From: Motacilla alba alba
Lineage: Eukaryota > Chordata > Aves > Passeriformes > Motacillidae
NCBI RefSeq assembly: GCF_015832195.1
Contig: NC_052020.1
Span: forward strand, 806,001-870,000
DNA: 64,000 bases
Direction: 5' to 3'
Shown here: positions 37,257 to 49,426 of the stretch, piece by piece
Layout: each line of letters starts with the position of its first letter
Position numbering within the stretch: the stretch's first letter is position 1
Notes under the pieces: generated by a model
Database searches by the model: none
What the model saw: only the letters and a program-made list of their open reading frames with translations
What the model was told of the DNA's origin: nothing
Made by a program: the position numbers and the translations under genes

Positions 37257-39455
37257 GCTGCTGCTGTGGGACCAGCTGCCGCCTCTGCACACTCTTGCCA
37301 CCTCGCTGCCTCCCGCGTTCAGCCCGCGCTCTGGCCTCGGCCACGGGCCCGGGGACGGTTGCCAGCCACCGGGCTGGCCCCAAAGGCTGTGATGTCACAA
37401 AAGCACCCATCCATGGGCTTGCAAGGGCCTTCTGAGGTCACAGGCTCCAGCCTGGGGCCCACGCCCAGCATGGCACCCTCCTGGAGCTGAGCGCTGAGTG
37501 CCACGCCCAGGCTTGCCTTGAGCCCCTCCCCCTGACATGGGCAGCCTGTTCCAAAACCCGATTCCCCTTTCTGGGAAAAAGGTCTTCCTAATGTCCAACC
37601 AAACCATCCCCTGGCACACCTTGAAACCTCTTTGCTTTGCTTCTGCTCTCCCTTGCCCTTGCCTGAAGAGGGTCCCACGGAGAGTCGTCGATGTAACGAC
37701 TATCAAACCAATATGACTCCATGTCTTTCTACTTTTTTCAGCAATTTTGGCATATTTATGCTTCTCTGTACTCTGTTTCAGGCCACCACTGCTTAATGCT
37801 CATTGGTTAAATGACTTTATTCACATATAAATGTTATTGACTGATTGATTGTCACGCTCTAGGCATTTTTAGTTGCAATTCTCATATCATGTTTGGCATC
37901 TGGCTTCATCCTTGCACAACACTCATTCCTACTTGTTGTATCTCTTAGAGGACAGTATATGGTCTGTCTTGTTCCGAGGACAGTAAATGGTCATCAAAGT
38001 AACTCTGTAATCTGCAGGCCCGGGTTGTCCAATTCTTGTAAGTGCACAGCATGCCCTTGTTCTGCCAAAAAGTCTTTGAAACTTGCCCTCCTGGCAGAAG
38101 TCTGGCACTGACGTGCCGGCAGCAGAGGAGGCTGTGCCAATGAGTGCTGCTCAACCTTTAGCACATCCTGAGGGGCTCCTCTCCTGGTTCTTTCTGTCTG
38201 TCCATTACAGAAGAAAGCAGCGGCTCGGCAAAGACCTGCCGGTTCATGTCACAGCCAGTTGGTCCAAGGGGAAAAGGTCAAGAAATAGAGCGGGAAATGA
38301 ACTTAGGCTGGAAAGTTGAAGAGGATTTCTTCTGGGAGAGCTTTTCAGGATGCACAGCCTTGTTTTTGAAGATGCACTGGGAGCAGCAGACGCAAGGAAC
38401 TTCTAGGCTGGGGCTGCTGTGGCAGCAGGACAATCGGCAGGCTCCCTCCAGTCCTAGAGCCCTCAAAGCAGAGGAGAATGGCACTGAAAGCAGACAGAAC
38501 TTGTCTCTGAATGTTACGATAAAAGAGGCAACTGCATAGAAAAGAACTCTATTGCTGCTGCTGCTCTTGCACAACTTTGAGCAGCCCTGTGATGGAAGGG
38601 GTGCGCACGATTTGTTCTGCTGAGGAGCAGAGAGCATGGGTATCCCAGGGAAGGAATTGCAAGGAGTGTGAGAGTTGCACGGCAGAAGACTATGTGCATG
38701 GCACTCCCATGTACAGCACTGGGCATATTGTTCTTTAGGAAGGAAAGAGTCTGCTTGTATCTGCATGGGAGATTTAAAAACAAAAAATATTTTGGTTTGG
38801 TTTTTTTTTTTGGTGAGTGCAAGGCATTATTTGAAATAGACCTCAATAATTTGTTTCAAGCTTTTGCCTTGAAATATTCTCCTCGGCACTAGTAAAATAT
38901 GGACTTTTATGTGATCCAAGAAATTTGTGAATTCCGAATGGGGAGATCTCCACTTGCTGGTACTTTGCTGGTTTTTGAAGAAACTCTCAGCTCTCATCCA
39001 AGGCTTCCTCTGAGGGCTTCCTTTTCTGTTCTTGTGAGACCTTTTATAAGTGCCTCATTTTAGTTTGTAAACCAAAGGCAAGTCTTTTGGAAGGAGCAAT
39101 ATGTTGGTGCACGAGTGCTGGTGTGGAGCTCTCGAGCAAACCCATCAATCGCTCCATCCCGTCACGTGTGGAACTGCGAAAGACCACGGCAATACATGGA
39201 AAACCTGAGTTTTATTGAACTCTAAGACTCTTAAAAGCTACAACTAACGGCGGACGCCACTGCCTAACTACACCTAACTACTAGGAACCCGTTTTCTAAC
39301 TCCCAAAAACTTTCTAAACCTTGAAAACCTACAACATCTAAGTAAAAACTTTCCTAAAAACAACAACTAAATAAGAGGGGCTATAGCACAGCCATGGTGG
39401 GGAACGTCCCAGTGCCTGGCATGGGCCCTGGTCACGCATTCCCCGGCACGTGCCG

Positions 39456-40297
39456 CTAGCCCAGAGCGGGGCTGGAGCCTGAGAGCCGAGGTCGAGGGCA
39501 GAAGCGGACTCTCCTGCCCTTCCAAAGGGCACATCTCCTCTGGCTGCTCTCTCTGGGCAGTGCCTTGTGCGCAGGGCGGTGCTGCAGGCACAGCTCCATC
39601 AGGGCACGGTTGTCCCTGAGCAGCCGCAGCAGGCGCTGGCAGCCGCAGCGGCCCCGGCAGCCATTGCCTGCAGAGGCTGAGGGTCTGCGGCGCTGCTCCT
39701 GCAAGACACAGAAGAAGGAGGGCAGGGCATGAGCCCCGTGGCTCTGGCTGCGGCCTCTGCGGGGTTGAGGCGCGCCTGGCCGGGCTGGGGCGGGCAGGGG
39801 CCGCAGGAAGGAGAGGCGCGCCCCGCGGCTCCCGGGGCTCCGCGTGGGCCCCCGTTGGTGCGCAGGGGCTGAGCCCGCTGCGCCTCGGGGCCTGGGCCAA
39901 AGGGCCGGGCAGGAGGCCCAGGAGCCCCGTGGCCTGCCCGGCTTTGCGGCCCCGTGCCGGCTCTCGGGCCTGGCCCCACAGCACCTTGGCCCCAGGCTTC
40001 GGGGGCTCCTGGCCCCAGCTGCCCGAGCCCGTCGCTCACCTCTGCCGAGCGTCTCCTGAGCCCCCTGCCAAGCCAGCGTGCCAGCAGCATGGCGCTCAGC
40101 AGCGTGGTCAGGGCGGAGCAGGTGCAGCAGAGCAGCTGCAGGCCATGCCTGGGGCTGGGCTCTGGGCCCGCGAGCTGCTGCTCCAGCTCCTCGGGAAGGA
40201 CAGCGTCCCCCTCGAGACGGCTGGAAGGGTCGAGTCTTCCAGCCAGGAGCAGGAGCACGGAGAGCTGCAGGAGCCTGGAGAAGCCTGGGCCGGCCAT
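39456..40297 (-). CDS. Array gene copy 6: predicted two-exon small membrane/secreted protein
   Basis: Exon 1 is 40297-40040 and exon 2 is 39698-39456. The intron is 341 bp, with compensating small indels near 39822-39855. Residue 50, Trp in the other copies, is Arg here, just before the second hydrophobic segment. Others are Gly3, Ser7, Met70 and Arg157. The 3' flank keeps AATAAA, with GAGTTTTATT replacing GAGCTTTATT on the plus strand near 39208. Intact 166-aa product. Confidence 0.6.
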
Positions 40298-42494
40298 GCT
40301 GCTGCTGTGGGACCAGCTGCCGCCTCTGCACACTCTTGCCACCTCGCTGCCTCCCGCGTTCAGCCCGCGCTCTGGCCTCGGCCACGGGCCCGGGGACGGT
40401 TGCCAGCCACCGGGCTGGCCCCAAAGGCTGTGATGTCACAAAAGCACCCATCCATGGGCTTGCAAGGGCCTTCTGAGGTCACAGGCTCCAGCCTGGGGCC
40501 CACGCCCAGCATGGCACCCTCCTGGAGCTGAGCGCTGAGTGCCACGCCCAGGCTTGCCTTGAGCCCCTCCCCCTGACATGGGCAGCCTGTTCCAAAACCC
40601 GATTCCCCTTTCTGGGAAAAAGGTCTTCCTAATGTCCAACCAAACCATCCCCTGGCACACCTTGAAACCTCTTTGCTTTGCTTCTGCTCTCCCTTGCCCT
40701 TGCCTGAAGAGGGTCCCACGGAGAGTCGTCCGAGTAACGACTATCAAACCAATATGACTCCATGTCTTTCTACTTTTTTCAGCAATTTTGGCATATTTAT
40801 GCTTTTCTGTACTCTGTTTCAGGCCACCACTGCTTAATGCTCATTGGATAAATGACTTCATTCACATATACGTGGTATTGACTGATTGATTGTCATGCTC
40901 TAGGCATTTTTAGTTGCAATTCTCATATCATGTTTGGCATCTGGCTTCATCCTTGCACAACACTCATTCCTACTTGTTGTATCTCTTAGAGGACAGTATG
41001 TGGTCTGTCTTGTTCCGAGGACAGTACATGGTCATCAAAGTAACTCTGTAATCTGCAGGCCCGGGTTGTTCAATTCTTGTAAGTGTACAGCATGCCCTTG
41101 TTCTGCCAAAAAGTCTTTGAAACTTGCCCTCCTGGCAGAAGTCTGGCACTGACGTGCCGGCAGCAGAGGAGGCTGTGCCAATGAGTGCTGCTCAACCTTT
41201 AGCACATCCTGAGGGGCTCCTCTCCTGGTTCTTTCTGTCTGTCCATTACAGAAGAAAGCAGCGGCTCGGCAAAGACCTGCCGGTTCATGTCACAGCCAGT
41301 TGGTCCAAGGGGAAAAGGTCAAGAAATAGAGCGGGAAATGAACTTAGGCTGGAAAGTTGAAGAGGATTTCTTCTGGGAGAGCTTTTCAGGATGCACAGCC
41401 TTGTTTTTGAAGATGCACTGGGAGCAGCAGACGCAAGGCACTTCTAGGCTGGGGCTGCTGTGGCAGCAGGACAATCTGCAGGCTCCCTCCAGTCCTTGAG
41501 CCCTCAAAGCAGAGGAGAATGGCACTGAAACCAGACAGAACTTGTCTCTGAATGTTAACAAAAAGAGGCAACTGCATAGAAAAGAACTCTATTGCTGCTG
41601 CTGCTCTTGCACAACTTTGAGCAGCCCTGTGATGGAAGGGGCGCGCACGATTTGTTCTGCTGAGGAGCAGAGAGCATGGGTATCCCAGGGAAGGAATTGC
41701 AAGGAGTGTGAGAGTTGCAAGGCAGAAGACTATGTGCATGGCACTCCCATGTACAGCTCTGGGCATATTGTTCTTTAGGAAGGAAAGAGTCTGCTTGTAT
41801 CTGCATGGGAGATTTAAAAACAAAAAATATTTTGGTTTGGTTTTTTTTTTGGTGAGTGCAAGGCTTTATTTGAAATAGACCTCAATAATTTGTTTCAAGC
41901 TTTTGCCTTGAAATATTCTCTTCAGCACTAGTAAAATATGGACTTTTATGTGATCCAAGAAATTTGTGAATTCCGAATGGGGAGATCTCCACTTGCTGGT
42001 ACTTTGCTGGTTTTTGAAGAAACTCTCAGCTCTCATCCAAGGCTTCCTCTGAGGGCTTCCTTTTCTGTTCTTGTGAGACCTTTTCTAAGTGCCTCATTAT
42101 ATTTTGTAAACCAAAGGCAAGTCTTTTGGAAGGAGCAATATGTTGGTGCACGAGTGCTGGTGTGGAGCTCTCGAGCAAACCCATCAATCGCTCCATCCCG
42201 TCACGTGTGGAACAGCGAAAGTCCACGGCAATACATGGAAAACCTGAGCTTTATTGAACTCTAAGACTCTTAAAAGCTACAACTAACGGCGGACGCCACT
42301 GCCTAACTACACCTAACTACTAGGAACCCGTTTTCTAACTCCCAAAAACATTCTAAACCTTGAAAGCCTACAACATCTAAGTAAAAACTTTCCTAAAAAC
42401 AACAACTAAAAAAGAGGGGCTTTAGCACAGCCATGGTGGGGAACGTCCCAGTGCCTGGCGTGGGCCCTGGTCACGCATTCCCCGGCACGTGCCG

Positions 42495-43334
42495 CTAGCC
42501 CAGAGCGGGGCTGGAGCCTGAGAGCCGAGGTCGAGGGCAGAAGCGGACTCTCCTGCCCTTCCAAAGGGCACATCTCCTCTGGCTGCTCTCTCTGGGCAGT
42601 GCCTTGTGCGCAGGGCGGTGCTGCAGGCACAGCTCCATCAGGGCACGGTTGTCCCTGAGCAGCCGCAGCAGGCGCTGGCAGCCGCAGCGGCCCCGGCAGC
42701 CATTGCCTGCAGAGGCTGAGGGTCTGCGGCGCTGCTCCTGCAAGACACAGAGAAGGAGGGCAGGGCATGAGCCCCGTGGCTCTGGCTGCGGCCTCTGCGG
42801 GGTTGAGCGCGCCTGGCCGGGCTGGGGCGGCAGGGGCCGCAGGCAGGAGAGGCGCGCCTGCGGCTCCCCGGGGCTCCGCATGGGCCCCGTTGGTGCGCAG
42901 GGGCTGAGCCCCCTGTGCCTCGGGGCCTGGGCCAAAGGGGCCGGGCAGGAGCCCAGGAGCCCCGGGGCCTGCCCGGCTCTGCGGCCCCCGTGCCAGCTCT
43001 CGGGCCTGGCCCCCACAGCACCTTGGCCCCAGGCTTCGGGGGCTCCTGGCCCCAGCTGCCCCAGCCCGTCGCTCACCTCTGCCGAGCGTCTCCTGAGCCC
43101 CCTGCCAAGCCAGCGTGCCAGCAGCATGGCGCTCAGCAGCGTGGTCAGGGCGGAGCAGGTGCAGCAGAGCAGCTGCAGGCCATGCCAGGGGCTGGGCTCT
43201 GGGCCCGCGAGCTGCTGCTCCAGCTCCTCGGGAAGGACAGCGTCCCCCTCGAGACGGCTGGAAGGGTCGAGTCTTCCAGCCAGGAGCAGGAGCACGGAGA
43301 GCTGCAGGAGCCTGGAGAAGCCTGGGCCGGCCAT
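42495..43334 (-). CDS. Array gene copy 7: intact exons, heavily altered intron
   Basis: Exon 1 is 43334-43077 and exon 2 is 42737-42495. The 339-bp intron carries many small indels relative to other copies: a loss in the GACACAGAGAAGG stretch near the acceptor, single-base losses near 42806 and 42828, and gains near 42939, 42988 and 43012. Both exons keep their exact lengths and frame. This is the clearest single-copy evidence that the 340-bp segment is an intron. Residues are Gly3, Ser7, Met70 and Arg157. Product 166 aa. Confidence 0.62.
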   Translation of the reverse strand: MAGPGFSRLLQLSVLLLLAGRLDPSSRLEGDAVLPEELEQQLAGPEPSPWHGLQLLCCTCSALTTLLSAMLLARWLGRGLRRRSAEVSDGLGQLGPGAPEAWGQGAVGARPESWHGGRRAGQAPGLLGSCPAPLAQAPRHRGLSPCAPTGPMRSPGEPQARLSCLRPLPPQPGQARSTPQRPQPEPRGSCPALLLCVLQEQRRRPSASAGNGCRGRCGCQRLLRLLRDNRALMELCLQHRPAHKALPRESSQRRCALWKGRRVRFCPRPRLSGSSPALG

Positions 43335-45538
43335 GCTGCTGCTGTGGGACCAGCTGCCGCCTCTGCACACTCTTGCCACCTGGCTGCCTCCCGCGTTCAG
43401 CCCGCGCTCTGGCCTCGGCCACGGGCCCGGGGACGGTTGCCAGCCACCGGGCTGGCCCCAAAGGCTGTGATGTCACAAAAGCACCCATCCATGGGCTTGC
43501 AAGGGCCTTCTGAGGTCACAGGCTCCAGTCTGGGGCCCACGCCCAGCATGGCACCCTCCTGGAGCTGAGCGCTGAGTGCCACGCCCAGGCTTGCCTTGAG
43601 CCCCTCCCCCTGACATGGGCAGCCTGTTCCAAAACCCGATTCCCCTTTCTGGGAAAAAGGTCTTCCTAATGTCTAACCAAACCATCCCCTGGCACACCTT
43701 GAAACCTCTTTGCTTTGCTTCTGCTCTCCCTTGCCCTTGCCTGAAGAGGGTCCCACGGAGAGTCGTCCGAGTAACGACTATCAAACCAATATGACTCCAT
43801 GTCTTTCTACTTTTTTCAGCAATTTTGGCATATTTATGCTTCTCTGTACTCTGTTTCAGGCCACCACTGCTTAATGCTCATTGGTTAAATGACTTTATTC
43901 ACATATACGTGGTATTGACTGATTGATTGTCACGCTCTAGGCATTTTTAGTTGCAATTCTCATATCATGTTTGGCATCTGGCTTCATCCTTGCACAACAC
44001 TCATTCCTACTTGTTGTATCTCTTAGAGGACAGTATATGGTCTGTCTTGTTCCGAGGACAGTACATGGTCATCAAAGTAACTCTGTAATCTGCAGGCCCG
44101 GGTTGTCCAATTCTTGTAAGTGTACAGCATGCCCTTGTTCTGCCAAAAAGTCTTTGAAACTTGCCCTCCTGGCAGAAGTCTGGCACTGACGTGCCGGCAG
44201 CAGAGGAGGCTGTGCCAATGAGTGCTGCTCAACCTTTAGCACATCCTGAGGGGCTCCTCTCCTGGTTCTTTCTGTCTGTCCATTACAGAAGAAAGCAGCG
44301 GCTCGGCAAAGACCTGCCGGTTCATGTCACAGCCAGTTGGTCCAAGGGGAAAAGGTCAAGAAATAGAGCGGGAAATGAACTTAGGCTGGAAAGTTGAAGA
44401 GGATTTCTTCTGGGAGAGCTTTTCAGGATGCACAGCCTTGTTTTTGAAGATGCACTGGGAGCAGCAGACGCAAGGCACTTCTAGGCTGGGGCTGCTGTGG
44501 CAGCAGGACAATCTGCAGGCTCCCTCCAGTCCTTGAGCCCTCAAAGCAGAGGAGAATGGCACTGAAAGCAGACAGAACTTGTCTCTGAATGTTAACAAAA
44601 AGAGGCAACTGCATACAAAAGGAACTCTATTGCTGCTGCTGCTCTTGCACACCTTTGAGCAGCCCTGTGATGGAAGGGGTGCGCATGATTTGTTCTGCTG
44701 AGGGGCAGAGAGCATGGGTATCCCAGGGAAGGAATTGCAAGGAGTGTGAGAGTTGCAAGGCAGAAGACTATGTGCATGGCACTGCCATGTACAGCACTGG
44801 GCATATTGTTCTTTAGGAAGGAAAGAGTCTGCTTGTATCTGCATGGGAGATTTAAAAACAAAAAATATTTTGTTTTGTTTTTTTTTTTTTTTTTTGGTGA
44901 GTGCAAGGCTTTATTTGAAATAGACCTCAATAATTAGTTTCAAGCTTTTGCCTTGAAATATTCTCCTCGGCACTAGTAAAATATGGACTTTTATGTGATC
45001 CAAGAAATTTGTGAATTCCGAATGGGGAGATCTCCACTTGCTGGTATTTGCTAGTTTTTGAAGAAACTCTCAGCTCTCATCCAAGGCTTCCTCTGAGGGC
45101 TTCCTTTTCTGTTCTTGTGAGACCTTTTATAAGTGCCTCATTTTAGTTTGTAAACCAAAGGCAAGTCTTTTGGAAGGAGCAATATGTTGCTGCACGAGTG
45201 CTGGTGTGGAGCTCTCGAGCAAACCCATCAATCGCTCCATCCCGTCTCGTGTGGAACTGCGAAAGACCACGGCAATACATGGAAAACCTGAGCTTTATTG
45301 AACTCTAAGACTCTTAAAAGCTACAACTAACGGCGGACGCCACTGCCTAACTACACCTAACTACTAGGAACCCGTTTTCTAACTCCCAAAAACTTTCTAA
45401 ACCTTGAAAACCTACAATATCTAAGTAAAAACTTTCCTAAAAACAACAACTAAAAAAGAGGGGCTTTAGCACAGCCATGGTGGGGAACGTCCCAGTGCCT
45501 GGCGTGGGCCCTGGTCACGCATTCTCCCGCACGTGCCG

Positions 45539-46382
45539 CTAGCCCAGAGCGGGGCTGGAGCCTGAGAGCCGAGGTCGAGGGCAGAAGCGGACTCTCCTGC
45601 CCTTCCAAAGGGCACATCTCCTCTGGCTGCTCTCTCTGGGCAGTGCCTTGTGCGCAGGGCGGTGCTGCAGGCACAGCTCCATCAGGGCACGGTTGTCCCT
45701 GAGCAGCCGCAGCAGGCGCTGGCAGCCGCAGCGGCCCCGGCAGCCATTGCCTGCAGAGGCTGAGGGTCTGCGGCGCTGCTCCTGCAAGACACAGAAGAAG
45801 GAGGGCAGGGCATGAGCCCCGTGGCTCTGGCTGCGGCCTCTGCGGGGTTGAGGCGCGCCTGGCCGGGCTGGGGCGGGCAGGGGCCGCAGGAAGGAGAGGC
45901 GCGCCCGCGGCTCCCCGGGGCTCAGCGTGGGCCCCGTTGGTGCGCAGGGGCTGAGCCCCCCTGCGCCTCGGGGCCTGGGCCAAAGGGCCGGGCAGGAGGC
46001 CCAGGAGCCCCGGGGCCTGCCCGGCTCTGCGGCCCCGTGCCAGCTCTCGGGCCTGGCCCCCACAGGCACCTTGGCCCCAGGCTTCGGGGGCTCCTGGCCC
46101 CAGCTGCCCCAGCCCGTCGCTCACCTCTGCCGAGCGTCTCCTGAGCCCCCTGCCAAGCCAGCGTGCCAGCAGCACGGCGCTCAGCAGCGTGGTCAGGGCG
46201 GAGCAGGTGCAGCAGAGCAGCCGCAGGCCATGCCAGGGGCTGGGCTCTGGGCCCGCGAGCTGCTGCTCCAGCTCCTCGGGAAGGACAGCGTCCCCCTCGA
46301 GACGGCTGGAAGGGTCGAGTCTTCCAGCCAGGAGCAGGAGCACGGAGAGCTGCAGGAGCCTGGAGAAGCCTGGGCCGGCCAT
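45539..46382 (-). CDS. Array gene copy 8: predicted two-exon small membrane/secreted protein
   Basis: Exon 1 is 46382-46125 and exon 2 is 45781-45539. The intron is 343 bp, the longest, with extra bases near 45953 and 46060-46067. Residue 54 is Arg (Gln elsewhere), at the start of the second hydrophobic segment, and residue 70 is Val, shared with copies 9-11. Exon lengths are unchanged and the 166-aa spliced frame is open. Confidence 0.6.
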
Positions 46383-48585
46383 GCTGCTGCTGTGGGACCA
46401 GCTGCCGCCTCTGCACACTCTTGCCACCTCGCTGCCTCCCGCGTTCAGCCCGCGCTCTGGCCTCGGCCACGGGCCCGGGGACGGTTGCCAGCCACCGGGC
46501 TGGCCCCAAAGGCTGTGATGTCACAAAAGCACCCATCCATGGGCTTGCAAGGGCCTTCTGAGGTCACAGGCTCCAGCCTGGGGCCCACGCCCAGCATGGC
46601 ACCCTCCTGGAGCTGAGCGCTGAGTGCCACGCCCAGGCTTGCCTTGAGCCCCTCCCCCTGACATGGGCAGCCTGTTCCAAAACCCGATTCCCCTTTCTGG
46701 GAAAAAGGTCTTCCTAATGTCCAACCAAACCATCCCCTGGCACACCTTGAAACCTCTTTGCTTTGCTTCTGCTCTCCCTTGCCCTTGCCTGAAGAGGGTC
46801 CCACGGAGAGTCGTCCGAGTAACGACTATCAAACCAATATGACTCCATGTCTTTCTACTTTTTTCAGCAATTTTGGCATATTTATGCTTCTCTGTACTCT
46901 GTTTCAGGCCACCACTGCTTAATGCTCATTGGTTAAATGACTTCATTCACATATACGTGGTATTGACTGATTGATTGTCACGCTCTAGGCATTTTTAGTT
47001 GCAATTCTCATATCATGTTTGGCATCTGGCTTCATCCTTGCACAACACTCATTCCTACTTGTTGTATCTCTTAGAGGACAGTATATGGTCTGTCTTGTTC
47101 CGAGGACAGTACATGGTCATCAAAGTAACTCTGTAATCTGCAGGCCCGGGTTGTCCACTTCTTGTAAGTGTACAGCATGCCCTTGTTCTGCCAAAAAGTC
47201 TTTGAAACTTGCCCTCCTGGCAGAAGTCGGGCACTGACGTGCCGGCAGCAGAGGAGGCTGTGCCAATGAGTGCTGCTCAACCTTTAGCACATCCTGAGGG
47301 GCTCCTCTCCTGGTTCTTTCTGTCTGTCCATTACAGAAGAAAGCAGCAGCTCGGCAAAGACCTGCCGGTTCATGTCACAGCCAGTTGGTCCAAGGGGAAA
47401 AGGTCAAGAAATAGAGCGGGAAATGAACTTAGGCTGGAAAGTTGAAGAGGATTTCTTCTGGGAGAGCTTTTCAGGATGCACAGCCTTGTTTTTGAAGATG
47501 CACTGGGAGCAGAAGACGCAAGGCACTTCTAGGCTGGGGCTGCTGTGGCAGCAGGACAATCGGCAGGCTCCCTCCAGTCCTTGAGCCCTCAAAGCAGAGG
47601 AGAATGGCACTGAAAGCAGACAGAACTTGTCTCTGAATGTTACGATAAAAGAGGCGACTGCATACAAAAGGAACTCTATTGCTGCTGCTGCTCTTGCACA
47701 ACTTTGAGCAGCCCTGTGATGGAAGGGGTGCGCACAATTTGTTCTGCTGAGGAGCAGAGAGCATGGGTATCCCAGGGAAGGATTTGCAAGGAGTGTGAGA
47801 GTTGCACGGCAGAAGACTATGTGCATGGCACTGCCATGTACAGCACTGGGCATATTGTTCTTTAGGAAGGAAAGAGTCTGCTTGTAACTGCATGGGAGAT
47901 TTAAAAAGAAATAATATTTTGGTTTGGTTTTTTTTTTTTTTGGTGAGTGCAAGGCTTTATTTGAAATAGACCTCAATAATTAGTTTCAAGCTTTTGCCTT
48001 GAAATATTCTCCTCAGCACTAGTAAAATATGGACTTCTATGTGATCCAAGAAATTTGTGAATTCCGAATGGGGAGATCTCCACTTGCTGGTACTTTGCTG
48101 GTTTTTGAAGAAACTCTCAGCTCTCATCCAAGGCTTCCTCTGAGGACTTCCTTTTCTGTTCTTGTGAGACCTTTTCTATGTGCCTCATTATATTTTGTAA
48201 ACCAAAGGCAAGTCTTTTGGAAGGAGCAATATGTTTGTGCACGAGTGCTGGTGTGGAGCTCTCGAGCAAACCCATCAATCGCTCCATCCCGTCTCGTGTG
48301 GAACAGCGAAAGACCACGGCAATGCATGGAAAACCTGAGCTTTATTGAACTCTAAGACTCTTAAAAGCTACAACTAAGGGCGGACGCCACTGCCTAACTA
48401 CACCTAACTACTAGGAACCCGTTTCCTAACTCCCAAAAACTTTCTAAACCTTGAAAACCTACAACTTCTAAGTAAAAACATTCCTAAAAATAACAACTAA
48501 AAAAGAGGGGCTTTAGCACAGCCATGGTGGGGAACGTCCCAGTGCCTGGCGTGGGCCCTGGTCACGCATTCCCCGGCACGTGCCG

Positions 48586-49426
48586 CTAGCCCAGAGCGGG
48601 GCTGGAGCCTGAGAGCCGAGGTCGAGGGCAGAAGCGGACTCTCCTGCCCTTCCAAAGGGCACATCTCCTCTGGCTGCTCTCTCTGGGCAGTGCCTTGTGC
48701 GCAGGGCGGTGCTGCAGGCACAGCTCCATCAGGGCACGGTTGTCCCTGAGCAGCCGCAGCAGGCGCTGGCAGCCGCAGCGGCCCCGGCAGCCATTGCCTG
48801 CAGAGGCTGAGGGTCTGCGGCGCTGCTCCTGCAAGACACAGAAGAAGGAGGGCAGGGCATGAGCCCCGTGGCTCTGGCTGCGGCCTCTGCGGGGTTGAGG
48901 CGCGCCTGGCCGGGCTGGGGCGGGCAGGGGCCGCAGGAAGGAGAGGCGCGCCGGCGGCTCCCCGGGGCTCAGCGTGGGCCCCGTTGGTGCGCAGGGGCTG
49001 AGCCCCCTGCGCCTCGGGGCCTGGGCCAAAGGGCCGGGCAGGAGGCCCAGGAGCCCCGGGGCCTGCCCGGCTTTGCGGCCCCGTGCCGGCTCTCGGGCCT
49101 GGCCCCACAGCACCTTGGCCCCAGGCTTCGGGGGCTCCTGGCCCCAGCTGCCCGAGCCCGTCGCTCACCTCTGCCGAGCGTCTCCTGAGCCCCCTGCCAA
49201 GCCAGCGTGCCAGCAGCACGGCGCTCAGCAGCGTGGTCAGGGCGGAGCAGGTGCAGCAGAGCAGCTGCAGGCCATGCCAGGGGCTGGGCTCTGGGCCTGC
49301 GAGCTGCTGCTCCAGCTCCTCGGGAAGGACAGCGTCCCCCTCGAGACGGCTGGAAGGGTCGAGTCTTCCAGCCAGGAGCAGGAGCACGGAGAGCTGCAGG
49401 AGCCTGGAGAAGCCTGGGCCGGCCAT
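48586..49426 (-). CDS. Array gene copy 9: predicted two-exon small membrane/secreted protein
   Basis: Exon 1 is 49426-49169 and exon 2 is 48828-48586, with a 340-bp intron. Residues are Gly3, Ser7, Val70 and Arg157. Upstream, the CRE-like TGACATCA is kept, although the adjacent base context changed (plus-strand TGTCACAAGAG). This is the last unit, reading rightward, that contains the 422-bp spacer segment. Intact 166-aa frame. Confidence 0.6.
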